Of a stretch of DNA of 64,000 nt, positions 18,331 through 27,114 are shown piece after piece. The position numbers were made by a program, and so were the translations under genes. The stretch is taken from assembly GCA_963662355.1 (NCBI GenBank), contig OY759361.1, positions 434,001 through 498,000 of the forward strand. The letters are read 5' to 3'. This DNA comes from WTFY01 sp026713925. GTDB taxonomy: Bacteria > Pseudomonadota > Gammaproteobacteria > UBA4575. The notes under the pieces are model-generated. The model saw only the letters and a list, made by a program, of their open reading frames with translations. It did no database searches and was not told the DNA's origin. Position 1 is the first letter of the stretch, and each line of letters begins with the position of its first letter.

Positions 18331-19093
18331 CGTTTGTGCAGCGATCCAGCCATTGAAGAAACCGGTCCGGATGCGAAACAAACGGGGCATGCCCTGCCTG
18401 TGCCACCCGCTCCAATTGAGCCTGCCGCCAGATGTGAACGGTATCCTCCGCCGCCCTGACAGACAGCACCTGATCCTGCTCGCCATGCAATAATCTCACG
18501 GGTATACTGCCGAGTTCAGCATCTGCACGCAGATCGATCTGCTCCAGCCATTTCAGGCCCCATACGATTTTCTCGGCATGCCTGGGGTGGGCGGACATCG
18601 AGTCATGCAACACCGCGAGCGTGTCGCCCGCCCGTTCCGCCTTCAGCACCTGAAGGGCACAGAATGTCCGCAGGGCCTGCAGCGAAACCTTGGCATACCG
18701 CCTGGAAAATTCAGACAGGGCCTCTGGAGCCGTGCCGTTTGGCCATTCACCGGCAGCGGTAAATCGTGGAGCACTTGAGACCAGCAGCAGTCTCGTCACA
18801 CGTTGCGGGAACTGCCGGGCATACAGCTGAGCCATCAGGCCACCCAGGGACCAGCCGATCACAATACCCGTTTCCGGCATCACCTCTGCAAGCAGCCGGA
18901 TCCCCTGTTCTGTACTGCCATCCCACTGCACGGCATGACTGTCTCCATGCCCGGGCAAGTCAATGCACCAGACCTGAAACCTGGTATCCAGCCTCCCCGC
19001 AAGATTTTGCCATACCTTCGAACTTGACCCCCATCCGTGTAACAATACAAGGTTCGGGCCCTGACCGGATTTTGAGCTATGCAGTTTCGGCAC
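18323..19093 (-). CDS. bioH: Pimeloyl-[ACP] methyl ester esterase
   Basis: 256 residues, alpha/beta hydrolase fold: oxyanion region LLHGWGSSSKVW, nucleophile elbow IGWSLGGLMA (Ser), acid in LLHGEQDQV and catalytic His in AQAGHAPFVSHP. The GWSLGG elbow and length fit BioH. The enzyme removes the methyl group placed by BioC to release pimeloyl-ACP. It forms a translationally coupled pair with bioC; bioF, bioB and bioD are not in the window. Transcribed divergently from plsY with 11 bases between the starts, so promoters must overlap the coding ends. Confidence 0.9.
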   Translation of the reverse strand: MPKLHSSKSGQGPNLVLLHGWGSSSKVWQNLAGRLDTRFQVWCIDLPGHGDSHAVQWDGSTEQGIRLLAEVMPETGIVIGWSLGGLMAQLYARQFPQRVTRLLLVSSAPRFTAAGEWPNGTAPEALSEFSRRYAKVSLQALRTFCALQVLKAERAGDTLAVLHDSMSAHPRHAEKIVWGLKWLEQIDLRADAELGSIPVRLLHGEQDQVLSVRAAEDTVHIWRQAQLERVAQAGHAPFVSHPDRFLQWLDRCTNDE

Positions 19094-19104
19094 AATTCCT
19101 CCAC

Positions 19105-19707
19105 ATGAGTACAGCAGGATTCCAGATAGCGGTCGTCATTGCGGCCTACCTGCTGGGCTCAATCAACAGTGCAATCCTGATCAGCAGGGCCATGCAGCTT
19201 CCTGACCCGCGCCAGGAAGGCTCAGGCAACCCCGGCGCCACCAATGTTTTGCGTGGAGGCAACAAGACCGCAGCCGCCGTTACGCTTCTCGGCGACCTGC
19301 TGAAAGGCTTTGTTCCGGTCTTCCTGACCGGTGTCTTCACACAGAACACCTGGCTTGTTTCAGTCGTAGGCCTGGCAGCACTACTGGGCCATGTCTATCC
19401 TGTCTATTATCGCTTTCGAGGCGGGAAAGGGGTAGCGACCACATTGGGTGTGCTGCTCGCCATGAACTGGATCCTGGGCGTACTGTGGGCGGTGACCTGG
19501 CTTGTCGTGGCGATGCTGTTCCGGTATTCATCGCTCGCAGCCCTGGCGGCAACGGCCGTAACGCTGTGTTTTGTGCTGCGCTTCTGGAGCACTGATACCT
19601 GGATGACCGGCACGCTGGCCATCATCACGGTTCTGATTTTCTGGCGCCATGCCAGCAACATCCGTGACCTGTTCTTGCGCAGGGAAACCAAGATCGGGCA
19701 GAAATAG
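19105..19707 (+). CDS. plsY: Acyl-phosphate:glycerol-3-phosphate acyltransferase
   Basis: 200 residues, five hydrophobic helices. The three conserved PlsY motifs are visible: SGNPGATNVLR (about 40-50), a GGKGVAT loop (about 107-113) and the distal R/N-rich HASNIRDLFLRRE. PlsY transfers an acyl group from acyl-phosphate to glycerol-3-phosphate in the first step of phospholipid synthesis. The open frame begins at 18766 within bioH, but the protein starts at the ATG at 19105. Its stop codon abuts the stop of convergent tsaD with no base between. Confidence 0.95.
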   Translation: MSTAGFQIAVVIAAYLLGSINSAILISRAMQLPDPRQEGSGNPGATNVLRGGNKTAAAVTLLGDLLKGFVPVFLTGVFTQNTWLVSVVGLAALLGHVYPVYYRFRGGKGVATTLGVLLAMNWILGVLWAVTWLVVAMLFRYSSLAALAATAVTLCFVLRFWSTDTWMTGTLAIITVLIFWRHASNIRDLFLRRETKIGQK

Positions 19708-20718
19708 TCAGATATCTTCCAGTGACCAGCGCGGCTGAACCCGTATCTGCAAGGGTTCACGTGCTCCGCTTTGCAGGCGCAGCAACCCCAGTTGTGCCAC
19801 CATGGCCGCATTGTCCGTACAGTATTCGGGGGACGGAAATATCACGGTTACGTCCAGCTTGGCCAGTTCCCGGGTCAGCTGCCGGCGCAGTTTCTGGTTG
19901 GCCCCCACGCCTCCTGCCACCACCAGGGTTTGTACACCGGTACGTTCCACCGCGCGCATGGACTTGATGCGCAACGTATCCACTGCGGCATCCTCGAAGG
20001 CACGTGCCACATCGGCACGGGCCTGATGGTCCACGCTCGCCAGGCCCCTGAGCGTATTCAGTGCATGCGTTTTCAGGCCGCTGAAACTGAAATCAAGACC
20101 CGGGCGATCGGCCATCGGTCGCGGAAAGACAAACCGGTCAGGACTGCCCTGCCTGGCAAGTTCCTGAATACGCGGTCCGCCGGGATACCCGAGTCCCAGC
20201 ATCTGGGCAACCTTGTCAAAAGCCTCCCCGACGGCATCGTCGATGCTCTCACCAAGCAGGGTATAGTGTGCGACGGCTTTGACTTCCACCAGCAGGGTGT
20301 GACCGCCTGAGACAAGCAGCGCAACATAGGGATAGCCGGGAGCGGTATCCTCCAGCAGCGGTGCCAGCAGATGAGCCTCCATGTGATGTACGGCCACAGC
20401 CGGCTTGTCCAGTGCCCAGGCCAGACTGCGCCCCACCCCTGACCCGACCATCAGGGCTCCCATCAATCCCGGGCCTGCAGTGTAGGCCACCGCATCGATA
20501 TCGTCATTCAGGGACAGCTGGGCCGCATGCATTACGCGCCGGATCAAGGGACCCAGCTTGCGGATATGATCCCGTGAGGCCAGTTCGGGAACCACACCGC
20601 CGTACTCATCATGCATGGCGGTCTGGGAATACAGGTGGTGCGCCAGCAGCCCCTGCTGCTCGCAGATCACCGCAACGGCCGTTTCATCACAGGAAGTTTC
20701 TATGCCCAGTACCCGCAT
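19708..20718 (-). CDS. tsaD: tRNA N6-adenosine threonylcarbamoyltransferase
   Basis: 336 residues with the ASKHA start VLGIETSCDETAVAV, the metal-binding HHMEAHLLAPLL motif (two histidines), VSGGHTLLVEV, and ATPase motif VVAGGVGANQKLR. TsaD makes the t6A37 modification of tRNAs reading ANN codons with TsaB, C and E. It is convergent with plsY, and rpsU lies divergently upstream across 372 bases. The plsY/tsaD/rpsU neighbourhood is standard for gammaproteobacteria. Confidence 0.97.
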   Translation of the reverse strand: MRVLGIETSCDETAVAVICEQQGLLAHHLYSQTAMHDEYGGVVPELASRDHIRKLGPLIRRVMHAAQLSLNDDIDAVAYTAGPGLMGALMVGSGVGRSLAWALDKPAVAVHHMEAHLLAPLLEDTAPGYPYVALLVSGGHTLLVEVKAVAHYTLLGESIDDAVGEAFDKVAQMLGLGYPGGPRIQELARQGSPDRFVFPRPMADRPGLDFSFSGLKTHALNTLRGLASVDHQARADVARAFEDAAVDTLRIKSMRAVERTGVQTLVVAGGVGANQKLRRQLTRELAKLDVTVIFPSPEYCTDNAAMVAQLGLLRLQSGAREPLQIRVQPRWSLEDI

Positions 20719-21090
20719 ACTCTCATGTCCTCGTGTTTGCCTCGCTTGTGCGCACAGGTTTGAGCAAGATGAAGATCCTGAAGCCTGAGACGGGCTCCCG
20801 ATGCCTGCACGGAGTCAGTTCCGGCACCCCTCACGAAACGGTCCACCTCAGGTCGGGCACCTCCCGAACAAGACACACACTGCATCGGGCCATTATACTC
20901 GCCGTGTACACAGCGGGGCAAAAAAGACCTCGCCAGACCCGCGCATCGAATGCCGGCCCGTTGCAGCCTGGACACATATCCCTCCGATCTCACCGGGCAG
21001 GCAGTATATTGTATTTGAAATATGAGTGGCGGCAGGTATAATCGCGGTTCTTTTTGACTTGAAGATTTTGTCGCCGGAAAATAGTGTGTT
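20719..21090. other. tsaD-rpsU divergent intergenic region
   Basis: 372 bases without a gene I can support. The only clear content is the rpsU promoter near its right end (21015-21042). Long readings across it on either strand are extensions of frames antisense to tsaD and have no recognisable protein signal. Confidence 0.6.
21015..21042 (+). promoter_or_regulatory. Strong sigma70 promoter of rpsU
   Basis: TTGAAA (21015-21020), 16 bases, then a perfect TATAAT (21037-21042). Expected start near 21049, leaving a leader of about 40 bases before rpsU. Confidence 0.7.
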
Positions 21091-21306
21091 ATGCCTGGTA
21101 TACGTGTAAAAGAAAACGAACCGTTCGACTTCGCCCTGCGGCGTTTCCGACGCTCGTGTGAAAAAGCAGGCATCATCACCGAGGTGCGCCGACGCGAGTA
21201 TTACGAAAAGCCGACTGAAGTGCGCAAGCGAAAAGCTGCTGCCGCCGTCAAACGCAACCTGAAACGCGTAGCCCGCACCAGCCTGCGGCGCCGACGCCTG
21301 TACTGA
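21091..21306 (+). CDS. rpsU: 30S ribosomal protein S21
   Basis: 71 residues, very basic, beginning MPGIRVKENEPFDFALRRF and ending in a run of arginines, as in all gammaproteobacterial S21. S21 sits on the 30S platform near the anti-Shine-Dalgarno and supports initiation. Here it is not followed by dnaG and rpoD, as in the classical macromolecular synthesis operon; hemE follows instead and dnaG lies 8 kb away. A strong promoter is 50 bases upstream. Confidence 0.98.
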   Translation: MPGIRVKENEPFDFALRRFRRSCEKAGIITEVRRREYYEKPTEVRKRKAAAAVKRNLKRVARTSLRRRRLY

Positions 21307-21392
21307 ACCTCACCGTACCTTCGGGACACCCGGCATCGAAGGCCCGTGACCTGACGTGCGGTGCCAGTTGCGTCTGCTATACTCGGGCTGCC

Positions 21393-22454
21393 ATGCCCCC
21401 CTTGCAAAACGATGTCCTGATCCGTGCACTGCTCAAACAGCCGGTAGAGCGCACGCCGCTCTGGATCATGCGCCAGGCTGGCCGTTACCTGCCGGAATAC
21501 CGGGCAACCCGAAAGCGTGCAGGAGGATTCCTCACGCTGTGCAAAACGCCGGAACTGGCATGCGAAGTCACGCTGCAGCCGATTGAGCGTTTTGACCTGG
21601 ATGCAGCCATACTCTTTTCCGATATCCTGACCATTCCGGATGCCATGGGGCTGGGCCTTTATTTCACTGAAGGTGAGGGGCCAAGACTGACCCACCCGAT
21701 CTCGAGCATGGAAGACGTGGAGCGCATTGCACGGCCTGAACCCATGGACGGCCTCGAATACGTGTGCGATGCAGTCCAGCTGACCATCCGTGAACTGGAC
21801 GGACGGGTGCCACTGATTGGATTTGCCGGAAGCCCCTGGACACTCGCCACCTACATGGTGGAAGGCCAGGCCAGCAAAGAATTTCGCAAGATCAAGGCCA
21901 TGCTGTACAGTCAACCGGACATTCTCGAACGTCTGCTTGACATTCTGAGCGTGGCCACCACGGCATACCTGTCGGCACAGGTCGCTGCAGGTGCCCAGGC
22001 AATCATGATTTTCGATACCTGGGGAGGCGTGCTGCCACGCGAGTCCTATCTGAAATTTTCACTGGAACCCATGCAGCGTATCGTCTCGGAACTATTGCGC
22101 ATCAAGACGGAACACCAGGTCCCCATCATTCTGTTCAGCAAGGGGATCAGCAACCAGCTGCCAGACATCGCTGCCACCGGGTGCCATGCCGTCGGTCTGG
22201 ACTGGACCATGGAACTGGATCATGCACGCGCACTGATCGGTACCCGGGTTGCCCTGCAGGGCAACCTGGACCCGGCGGTCCTGTATGCTCCGGACCAGGT
22301 CATCCGCAACGAGGTAAAAAAGATCCTGAACAAATACGGCCAAGGCACTGGCCATGTCTTTAACCTTGGACATGGCATTCAGCAATATGTGGATCCGGGA
22401 AAGGTCACGGTCCTGGTCGATGCCGTCAAGGAACTGAGCCCCGCCTACCACTAG
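21393..22454 (+). CDS. hemE: Uroporphyrinogen decarboxylase
   Basis: 353 residues. The N-terminal signature PLWIMRQAGRYLPEY contains the invariant arginines that bind substrate carboxylates, ILFSDILTIPDAMG holds the catalytic Asp, and GFAGSPWTLATYMVEG plus NLGHGIQ complete the family pattern. HemE removes four carboxyls from uroporphyrinogen III to give coproporphyrinogen III in heme synthesis. It follows rpsU by 86 bases. A GCATGC-TTC-GCATGC hairpin downstream lacks a U tract. Confidence 0.97.
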   Translation: MPPLQNDVLIRALLKQPVERTPLWIMRQAGRYLPEYRATRKRAGGFLTLCKTPELACEVTLQPIERFDLDAAILFSDILTIPDAMGLGLYFTEGEGPRLTHPISSMEDVERIARPEPMDGLEYVCDAVQLTIRELDGRVPLIGFAGSPWTLATYMVEGQASKEFRKIKAMLYSQPDILERLLDILSVATTAYLSAQVAAGAQAIMIFDTWGGVLPRESYLKFSLEPMQRIVSELLRIKTEHQVPIILFSKGISNQLPDIAATGCHAVGLDWTMELDHARALIGTRVALQGNLDPAVLYAPDQVIRNEVKKILNKYGQGTGHVFNLGHGIQQYVDPGKVTVLVDAVKELSPAYH

Positions 22455-22526
22455 CCCGGATAGGCATGCTTCGCATGCTACTGGGGCAACCCCATTCAAT
22501 CCCGATGCAGCGCGGCCTGTCGGCCA

Positions 22527-23156
22527 TCATATTCCCGTCCGGGCAGGCGTCATGTCGAGACGGGTCTGGTCCAGCAGGGTTGCCAGTGCCTTGGTGTTCA
22601 TTCTCTGCGCACTGCGATTGCAGGTTTTGCTTTTTGGAGGCTGGTGACGCTGGCGCAGGCTGAAGATCATGACCTCGATTTCATGACCCTGACAGGAAAA
22701 CCCCAGGACGGGCAGGCAGGCATAGTGACGGTTTTGCCGAAAACGCCGCTCTTCAACCCTTACCTCCATACCGCTGCATTCAAGGACTGTCGTGACTTCT
22801 TCCAGACAGTCACATGATACATGGATGCTGATCGGTGTATCCGCACCCGCTGTGCCTTCGAGCACCGGGCCCGTCAGATAGGGAGAAAACCGCACCAGCC
22901 AGCTCATCACCGTCAACGCGGTACAACGCAGTCCCCGCAGGGTCCTCTCATGACCGGGCAAGTAGGTTCTCAGGAACGACAGGATGGCCGATTCTATCTC
23001 GAGATTGCTGGGCAACGACCCCCCGCGCAGGGCATTCAGGCGCTCACAGGCCTTGCGCTTGGCCTTCTGATAGTCGTGTACCCCCTCTGCAACAATGATC
23101 TTGGCGGCCTCGTGCGCCAGGGATTCGCGAAGCCGGTCCTGTTTTCTTGCAGCCAC
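22527..23156 (-). CDS. Conserved protein of unknown function, possible nucleotidyltransferase-like fold
   Basis: 209 residues. I recognise a proteobacterial family with the pattern AAKIIVAEGVHDYQKAKRKA, LPSNLEIESAIL, a YLPGHE helix and a central FSPYLTGPVLEGTAG segment. Members are often mislabelled as MurC in databases, although they lack a MurC ATP-grasp or Mur ligase motif. The central SPYLTGPVLEGTAG looks like the first strand-turn of a nucleotidyltransferase-type domain, which is an inference. It ends in a basic tail after residue 170. It precedes mrcA on the same strand but the two stops and starts leave only 8 bases (mrcA ends at 23165), so it is downstream of mrcA and probably cotranscribed. 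Confidence 0.6.
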   Translation of the reverse strand: MAARKQDRLRESLAHEAAKIIVAEGVHDYQKAKRKACERLNALRGGSLPSNLEIESAILSFLRTYLPGHERTLRGLRCTALTVMSWLVRFSPYLTGPVLEGTAGADTPISIHVSCDCLEEVTTVLECSGMEVRVEERRFRQNRHYACLPVLGFSCQGHEIEVMIFSLRQRHQPPKSKTCNRSAQRMNTKALATLLDQTRLDMTPARTGI

Positions 23157-23164
23157 GGTATCGC

Positions 23165-25624
23165 TTAAAAGATCTGTTCAGGAGGTTCGGCTTCTCCATC
23201 ATCTTTGCGGGTAGACGGCATAAGGTCGGGGTCGGCTTGTTTGCCCCGCACAGGCACATATCCCTGGCGAAACGTCTCTTCGATTCCCTGGTCGTTGTCC
23301 TGATCATCAATCGGCAATCCGGTTGCGGGATCGATCCGCACGGTGACAATGGTCTCGGGCTGCTTGAGCGTGTTTTCCGCCTTGTCCTGGAGCGCAAACC
23401 GCATGAACTCGATCCACACAGGCAGCGCTGCCACCCCGCCCACTTCCCTGCGCCCGAGCGGCCTGTACCCATCAAATCCTACCCAGGCAATGGCCACAAT
23501 ATCACCGTTGAAGCCACTGAACCACGCATCTCTCTGTTCATTGGTGGTACCTGTCTTTCCGGCCAAATCACTGCGCCCCAGCTGACGTGCCTTACGGCCT
23601 GTGCCAAACTGTATCACGTCCTGCAACATGCTTACCATCTGGTAGGCATTCCCCCGGGGCAATACACGCTGCGCCATCTGGATCCCGGAGTCGCCCACCT
23701 CGTCCTGCTCCATGATCTCACTACTGCTGACCAGCAACTGCTCCTGCAGCGCCAGACAGTCCTCTTCGCACACCATATGCGGACTGGACCGGAACAGGAC
23801 CTGTCCCTTGTAATCTTCAATCCGTTCAATGACATACGGTTCAATATAGTACCCGCCATTGGCAAACACCGCATACCCCCGGGCCATTTCAAACGGCGTG
23901 ACCGCACCCGAGCCCAGAGCCAGACTCAGGTTTCTGGGCAAGCGCTCGCTGGCAAAGCCAAATCTGGCGATATGCTGCACAGCGTACCGATGCCCTACAC
24001 CCCGCAGCACCCGGATAGAAACCATATTGCGTGATTTTGTGAGCGCATCGCGCAGACGCGTGGGACCGAAAAACTTGCCGCTGTAATTCTTGGGCCGCCA
24101 GGTATTCTCCAGGCTCTCATCCTCAAATACCACCGGCGCATCGTTCACGATACTGGCTGGCGTGTAGCCGGATTCCAGTGCTGCAGAATAGATGAATGGC
24201 TTGAAACTGGACCCGGGCTGACGCTCGGCCTGCATGACACGATTGAACTTGCTGCGGCTGTAATCGTACCCGCCCACCAGGGCCAGCACACTGCCGTTTT
24301 GGGGATCGATGGCAATGAAGGCCCCCTCAACCTCGGGAATCTGGCTCAGGGTCCATGTGCCGGACCCGGTTTTTACCACCCGGATGACATCACCGAGCGC
24401 AAACATGCTGACAAAGTCCCCCGGTGTCTCGCCCATGACATTTTCACTGACATAAGCCTTCGCCCACTTAGCCTGGGCGATGGACAGCGTGGCGGACTGC
24501 TGGTTGCCCAGGTACACCTCGATTTCCTGAGGGTCGACCCGGGTCACTATGGCCGGTGTCAGACCGCCCGTCTTACGCAAGCCGCCCAGTGCCTCATCCA
24601 GCTTGGCGAGATCGGCAACCCCCTCTTGCGTGTACGCAAGCTGCAGATGGGATTCCACACCACGGTAGCCATGGCGCCGGTCATACGCTTGCAACCCATC
24701 CCGCAGGGCCTGCTGTGCCTGCTGCTGAAGTTCGCTGTTGACTGTCGTGTACACACGGTAGCCCTTTTTGTAGGTATCGGTTCCGAAGGAATCAAACATC
24801 TGCGAGCGGGCCATCTCACCGATATACGGCGCATGCACTTCCACTTTGGGGTAATGCAGCGATGCGGTGACCGGCTCGTCCAGCATGCCCTGGTACACGT
24901 CCGTGCCGATGAACCGCAACTCATGCATCCTTCCCAGCACATAGTCGCGGCGCACAATGGCACGCTCCGGGTTGATGATAGGGTTGAAGCGTGAAGGGGC
25001 CTTGGGCAATCCCGCTATCATCGCGATCTGTGCAAGATTCAATTCGTGCACACCCAGCCCGTAATAGACTTCTGCCGCAGCCCCGACACCGTATGCACGG
25101 TTACCCAGGTAGATCTTGTTCAGGTACAGCTCGAGGATCTCGTCCTTGTTGAATTCATGTTCGATTCTCAGGGCCAGGAAGATTTCCTTGATCTTGCGGG
25201 TGTAGGTGCGCTCATTGCCGAGAAAGAAATTCCTGGCCAGTTGCATCGTGACCGTGCTTCCTCCCTGACGCTTTTCTCCGGTGAGCAGTACACTGATTGC
25301 AGCCCGCAGAAGACCCTGGTAATCGACCCCGAGATGTTCGTAGAACCGGTCATCCTCGGCAGCCAGAAATGCCTGCACCAGTACTTCGGGCAGTTCATCA
25401 ACTTCCAGCGGCTCACGACGTTGCTCACCATATACCGCGATCAGTTTGCCATCGCGACTGTAGACCTTGAGCGGCACCTGCAGCTCCACATCCCTGAGCA
25501 TGGACACTCCGGGCAGGGAAGGAGCGAGGTAAATGTAGGCTCCCAGCACTGCAGCGATGACAGCGAGAAATGCCCCGAACACCCCGGCCAGCCCGAGGCG
25601 CAAGAGCTTCAGGAAGGTGGACAT
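23165..25624 (-). CDS. mrcA: Penicillin-binding protein 1A, bifunctional
   Basis: 819 residues from the ATG at 25624. One N-terminal membrane helix (VFGAFLAVIAAVLGAYIYL), then the glycosyltransferase domain with EDDRFYEHLGVD (catalytic Glu), GGSTVTMQLARN and LNKIYLGNRAYGV, then the transpeptidase with PGSSFKPF (SxxK), SRNM (SxN) and GKTGTTNE (KTG). The enzyme polymerises and cross-links peptidoglycan at the inner membrane. The frame is open 29 codons upstream without homology. In most gammaproteobacteria a divergent pilMNOPQ operon starts here; it is missing, and only about 950 mostly non-coding bases separate mrcA from aroK. Confidence 0.95.
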   Translation of the reverse strand: MSTFLKLLRLGLAGVFGAFLAVIAAVLGAYIYLAPSLPGVSMLRDVELQVPLKVYSRDGKLIAVYGEQRREPLEVDELPEVLVQAFLAAEDDRFYEHLGVDYQGLLRAAISVLLTGEKRQGGSTVTMQLARNFFLGNERTYTRKIKEIFLALRIEHEFNKDEILELYLNKIYLGNRAYGVGAAAEVYYGLGVHELNLAQIAMIAGLPKAPSRFNPIINPERAIVRRDYVLGRMHELRFIGTDVYQGMLDEPVTASLHYPKVEVHAPYIGEMARSQMFDSFGTDTYKKGYRVYTTVNSELQQQAQQALRDGLQAYDRRHGYRGVESHLQLAYTQEGVADLAKLDEALGGLRKTGGLTPAIVTRVDPQEIEVYLGNQQSATLSIAQAKWAKAYVSENVMGETPGDFVSMFALGDVIRVVKTGSGTWTLSQIPEVEGAFIAIDPQNGSVLALVGGYDYSRSKFNRVMQAERQPGSSFKPFIYSAALESGYTPASIVNDAPVVFEDESLENTWRPKNYSGKFFGPTRLRDALTKSRNMVSIRVLRGVGHRYAVQHIARFGFASERLPRNLSLALGSGAVTPFEMARGYAVFANGGYYIEPYVIERIEDYKGQVLFRSSPHMVCEEDCLALQEQLLVSSSEIMEQDEVGDSGIQMAQRVLPRGNAYQMVSMLQDVIQFGTGRKARQLGRSDLAGKTGTTNEQRDAWFSGFNGDIVAIAWVGFDGYRPLGRREVGGVAALPVWIEFMRFALQDKAENTLKQPETIVTVRIDPATGLPIDDQDNDQGIEETFRQGYVPVRGKQADPDLMPSTRKDDGEAEPPEQIF

Positions 25625-26198
25625 GGCCCTGGTAGAGCAGTGCAGAAACCCGGGATCACCCGGCAAACGACAGGAATCCGGTCCGGACCGCCAGCCGGGA
25701 CGGCATGGCATCCTTGCTTATTACCAGGTACAGGCATACAAAGACTCCCGCAAACCTCATTGATTCAACGCTAATGGACCGCTCCGGGAAAGGCAGTTCC
25801 CAGTCCCGTCATTGTAGGGGAAAGCGCCCTGCAAGTCATGGCACAGGAGAAGTGGTGCTGCGCTCTTGCCAGCTTCTCCCGCCAGGCAGGCACCCGGGAT
25901 CGAGTGTACGCAGGGTGATGGATGGTATACCGGAACGAAGTCAAATCGTGAGAATTTTTGCACACTTTCCATCATCCCCCTTGCTGGCAAGTGTACCTGC
26001 GCTTAGAATGCTGCCCATACCAATCACAACTATCTACGATAACTATCAGGGGACCCTTCCCAGTTTCAGACCCTGCGGGAACTGGCCCAATATGTAGATT
26101 CACATTCCGGATGAAGGTTCCCGGGTCTGGGACCTCCAGTCGGCACCCCGCCGCAATCTCCCGATTGGTTTGATTGCCCCGGATCCTAGACGGCCGGT
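25625..26198. other. mrcA-aroK intergenic region, non-coding part
   Basis: 574 bases without a supportable gene. It must hold the mrcA promoter (minus strand). A good plus-strand promoter candidate is present (25981-26009). No pilM or other recognisable remnant is visible to my eye. Confidence 0.5.
25981..26009 (+). promoter_or_regulatory. Candidate sigma70 promoter
   Basis: TTGCTG (25981-25986), 17 bases, TAGAAT (26004-26009). It points towards the broken phosphopantetheinyl transferase and aroK, leaving a leader of over 500 bases to aroK. It may be a leftover of the lost upstream gene set or the live aroK-aroB promoter. Confidence 0.4.
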
Positions 26199-26471
26199 AT
26201 GCTGGATACCATACGGCCCCTAGCCCGGACGCAGGCACCCTTCAGAATCGGGATGATGGAGCTGCGCATGGCTGACAGCGACTGCACCCAGACACCCGGC
26301 TCTACGGCCCAATGCTGGTGGCAGCCATACCGGGATACCGGGGGTATTGCCGTTTTCCATGTGGACCTGACCCCGAATAGGATTCGGGAAGCAAATGCGC
26401 TGGCGTGGCTCGACAAGAAAGAGCAAGCAAGACGGAATCGCTTTGTGCATGCCCGCCCCCGCCGGGTGTGA
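26199..26471 (+). pseudogene. 4'-phosphopantetheinyl transferase, N-terminal fragment
   Basis: A 90-residue open frame. Its second half, VFHVDLTPNRIREANAL followed by WLDKKEQARRNRFVHARPRR, is the N-terminal start of Sfp/AcpT-type phosphopantetheinyl transferases (strand, then the acidic helix and the RF-x5-RR motif). It stops right after RPRRV; the rest of the enzyme (about 130 residues with the GxxDxE metal site and the WxxKEA helix) is absent, and the next 98 bases lead into aroK. I therefore call it a truncated, dead copy. The family match is moderate because only the N-terminus can be compared. Confidence 0.5.
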
Positions 26472-26569
26472 CGGCAGCTTCCTGTGTGATGGGGTGAGCT
26501 GTTTTCATTTATACTCTTTGCACTAGGCTTTTGCCTGCCCAGCATTCGACACCAGAAACACATTGCCTG

Positions 26570-27085
26570 ATGAAAACCGGAAACATCATCCTGATCGGCG
26601 CGATGGGAGCCGGAAAATCGACCGTCGGACGCAAGCTTGCCAATCGCCTGAAAATGCCATTTCATGACAGCGACCGGGTCATTGAAGAAAAAACGGGTGT
26701 CGATATTGCTACAATCTTTGAATACGAAGGCGAAGAAGGTTTCCGGGCACGAGAGGAAAATGCCATTGGCGAGCTATGTCGGCGGAAAAATTTTATTCTT
26801 GCAACAGGGGGCGGGGCAATCCTTTCAAAGAACACCCGGGAAGTACTGTCTGCGACCGGTACGGTGTTTTACCTGAAGGCCACAGCCGAAGTCCTGTTTG
26901 AGCGGATACGGGATGACTCGAAACGCCCCCTGCTGAACACACGGGACCGCAAGCGCACCCTTGCCGACCTGCTGCAGCAAAGAGAACCGTTCTATCTGGA
27001 AACAGCGGATCACACGATCACGACCGGGCATCACAACACGAACTGGATAGCCGAACAGATTATGAGGCATTTGAACAGTGCCTAG
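26570..27085 (+). CDS. aroK: Shikimate kinase
   Basis: 171 residues from the ATG at 26570. Walker A is GAMGAGKSTVGRKLA, the shikimate-binding region has DSDRVIEEKTG and ATGGGAIL, and the lid RDDSKRPLL carries the conserved arginines. AroK phosphorylates shikimate at the 3-hydroxyl. The frame continues 13 codons upstream without homology. A TATACT element (26510-26515) may be the -10 of its promoter. aroB follows after 29 bases, the usual aroK-aroB pair. In combination with the chorismatase gene at 4.3 kb this pathway supplies chorismate. Confidence 0.96.
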   Translation: MKTGNIILIGAMGAGKSTVGRKLANRLKMPFHDSDRVIEEKTGVDIATIFEYEGEEGFRAREENAIGELCRRKNFILATGGGAILSKNTREVLSATGTVFYLKATAEVLFERIRDDSKRPLLNTRDRKRTLADLLQQREPFYLETADHTITTGHHNTNWIAEQIMRHLNSA

Positions 27086-27114
27086 GCGAGAATACACAGA
27101 CCAGAATTTTTCAC

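Noticed and set aside
20361..21041. 226-codon plus-strand frame over the start of tsaD
   Set aside because: It is antisense to tsaD for most of its length and resembles no protein.
22464..22478. GCATGC-TTC-GCATGC hairpin after hemE as an intrinsic terminator
   Set aside because: The loop is three bases and no U tract follows on either strand.
25705..26097. 130-codon plus-strand frame upstream of aroK
   Set aside because: Composition and sequence look random and there is no ribosome binding site or recognisable motif.
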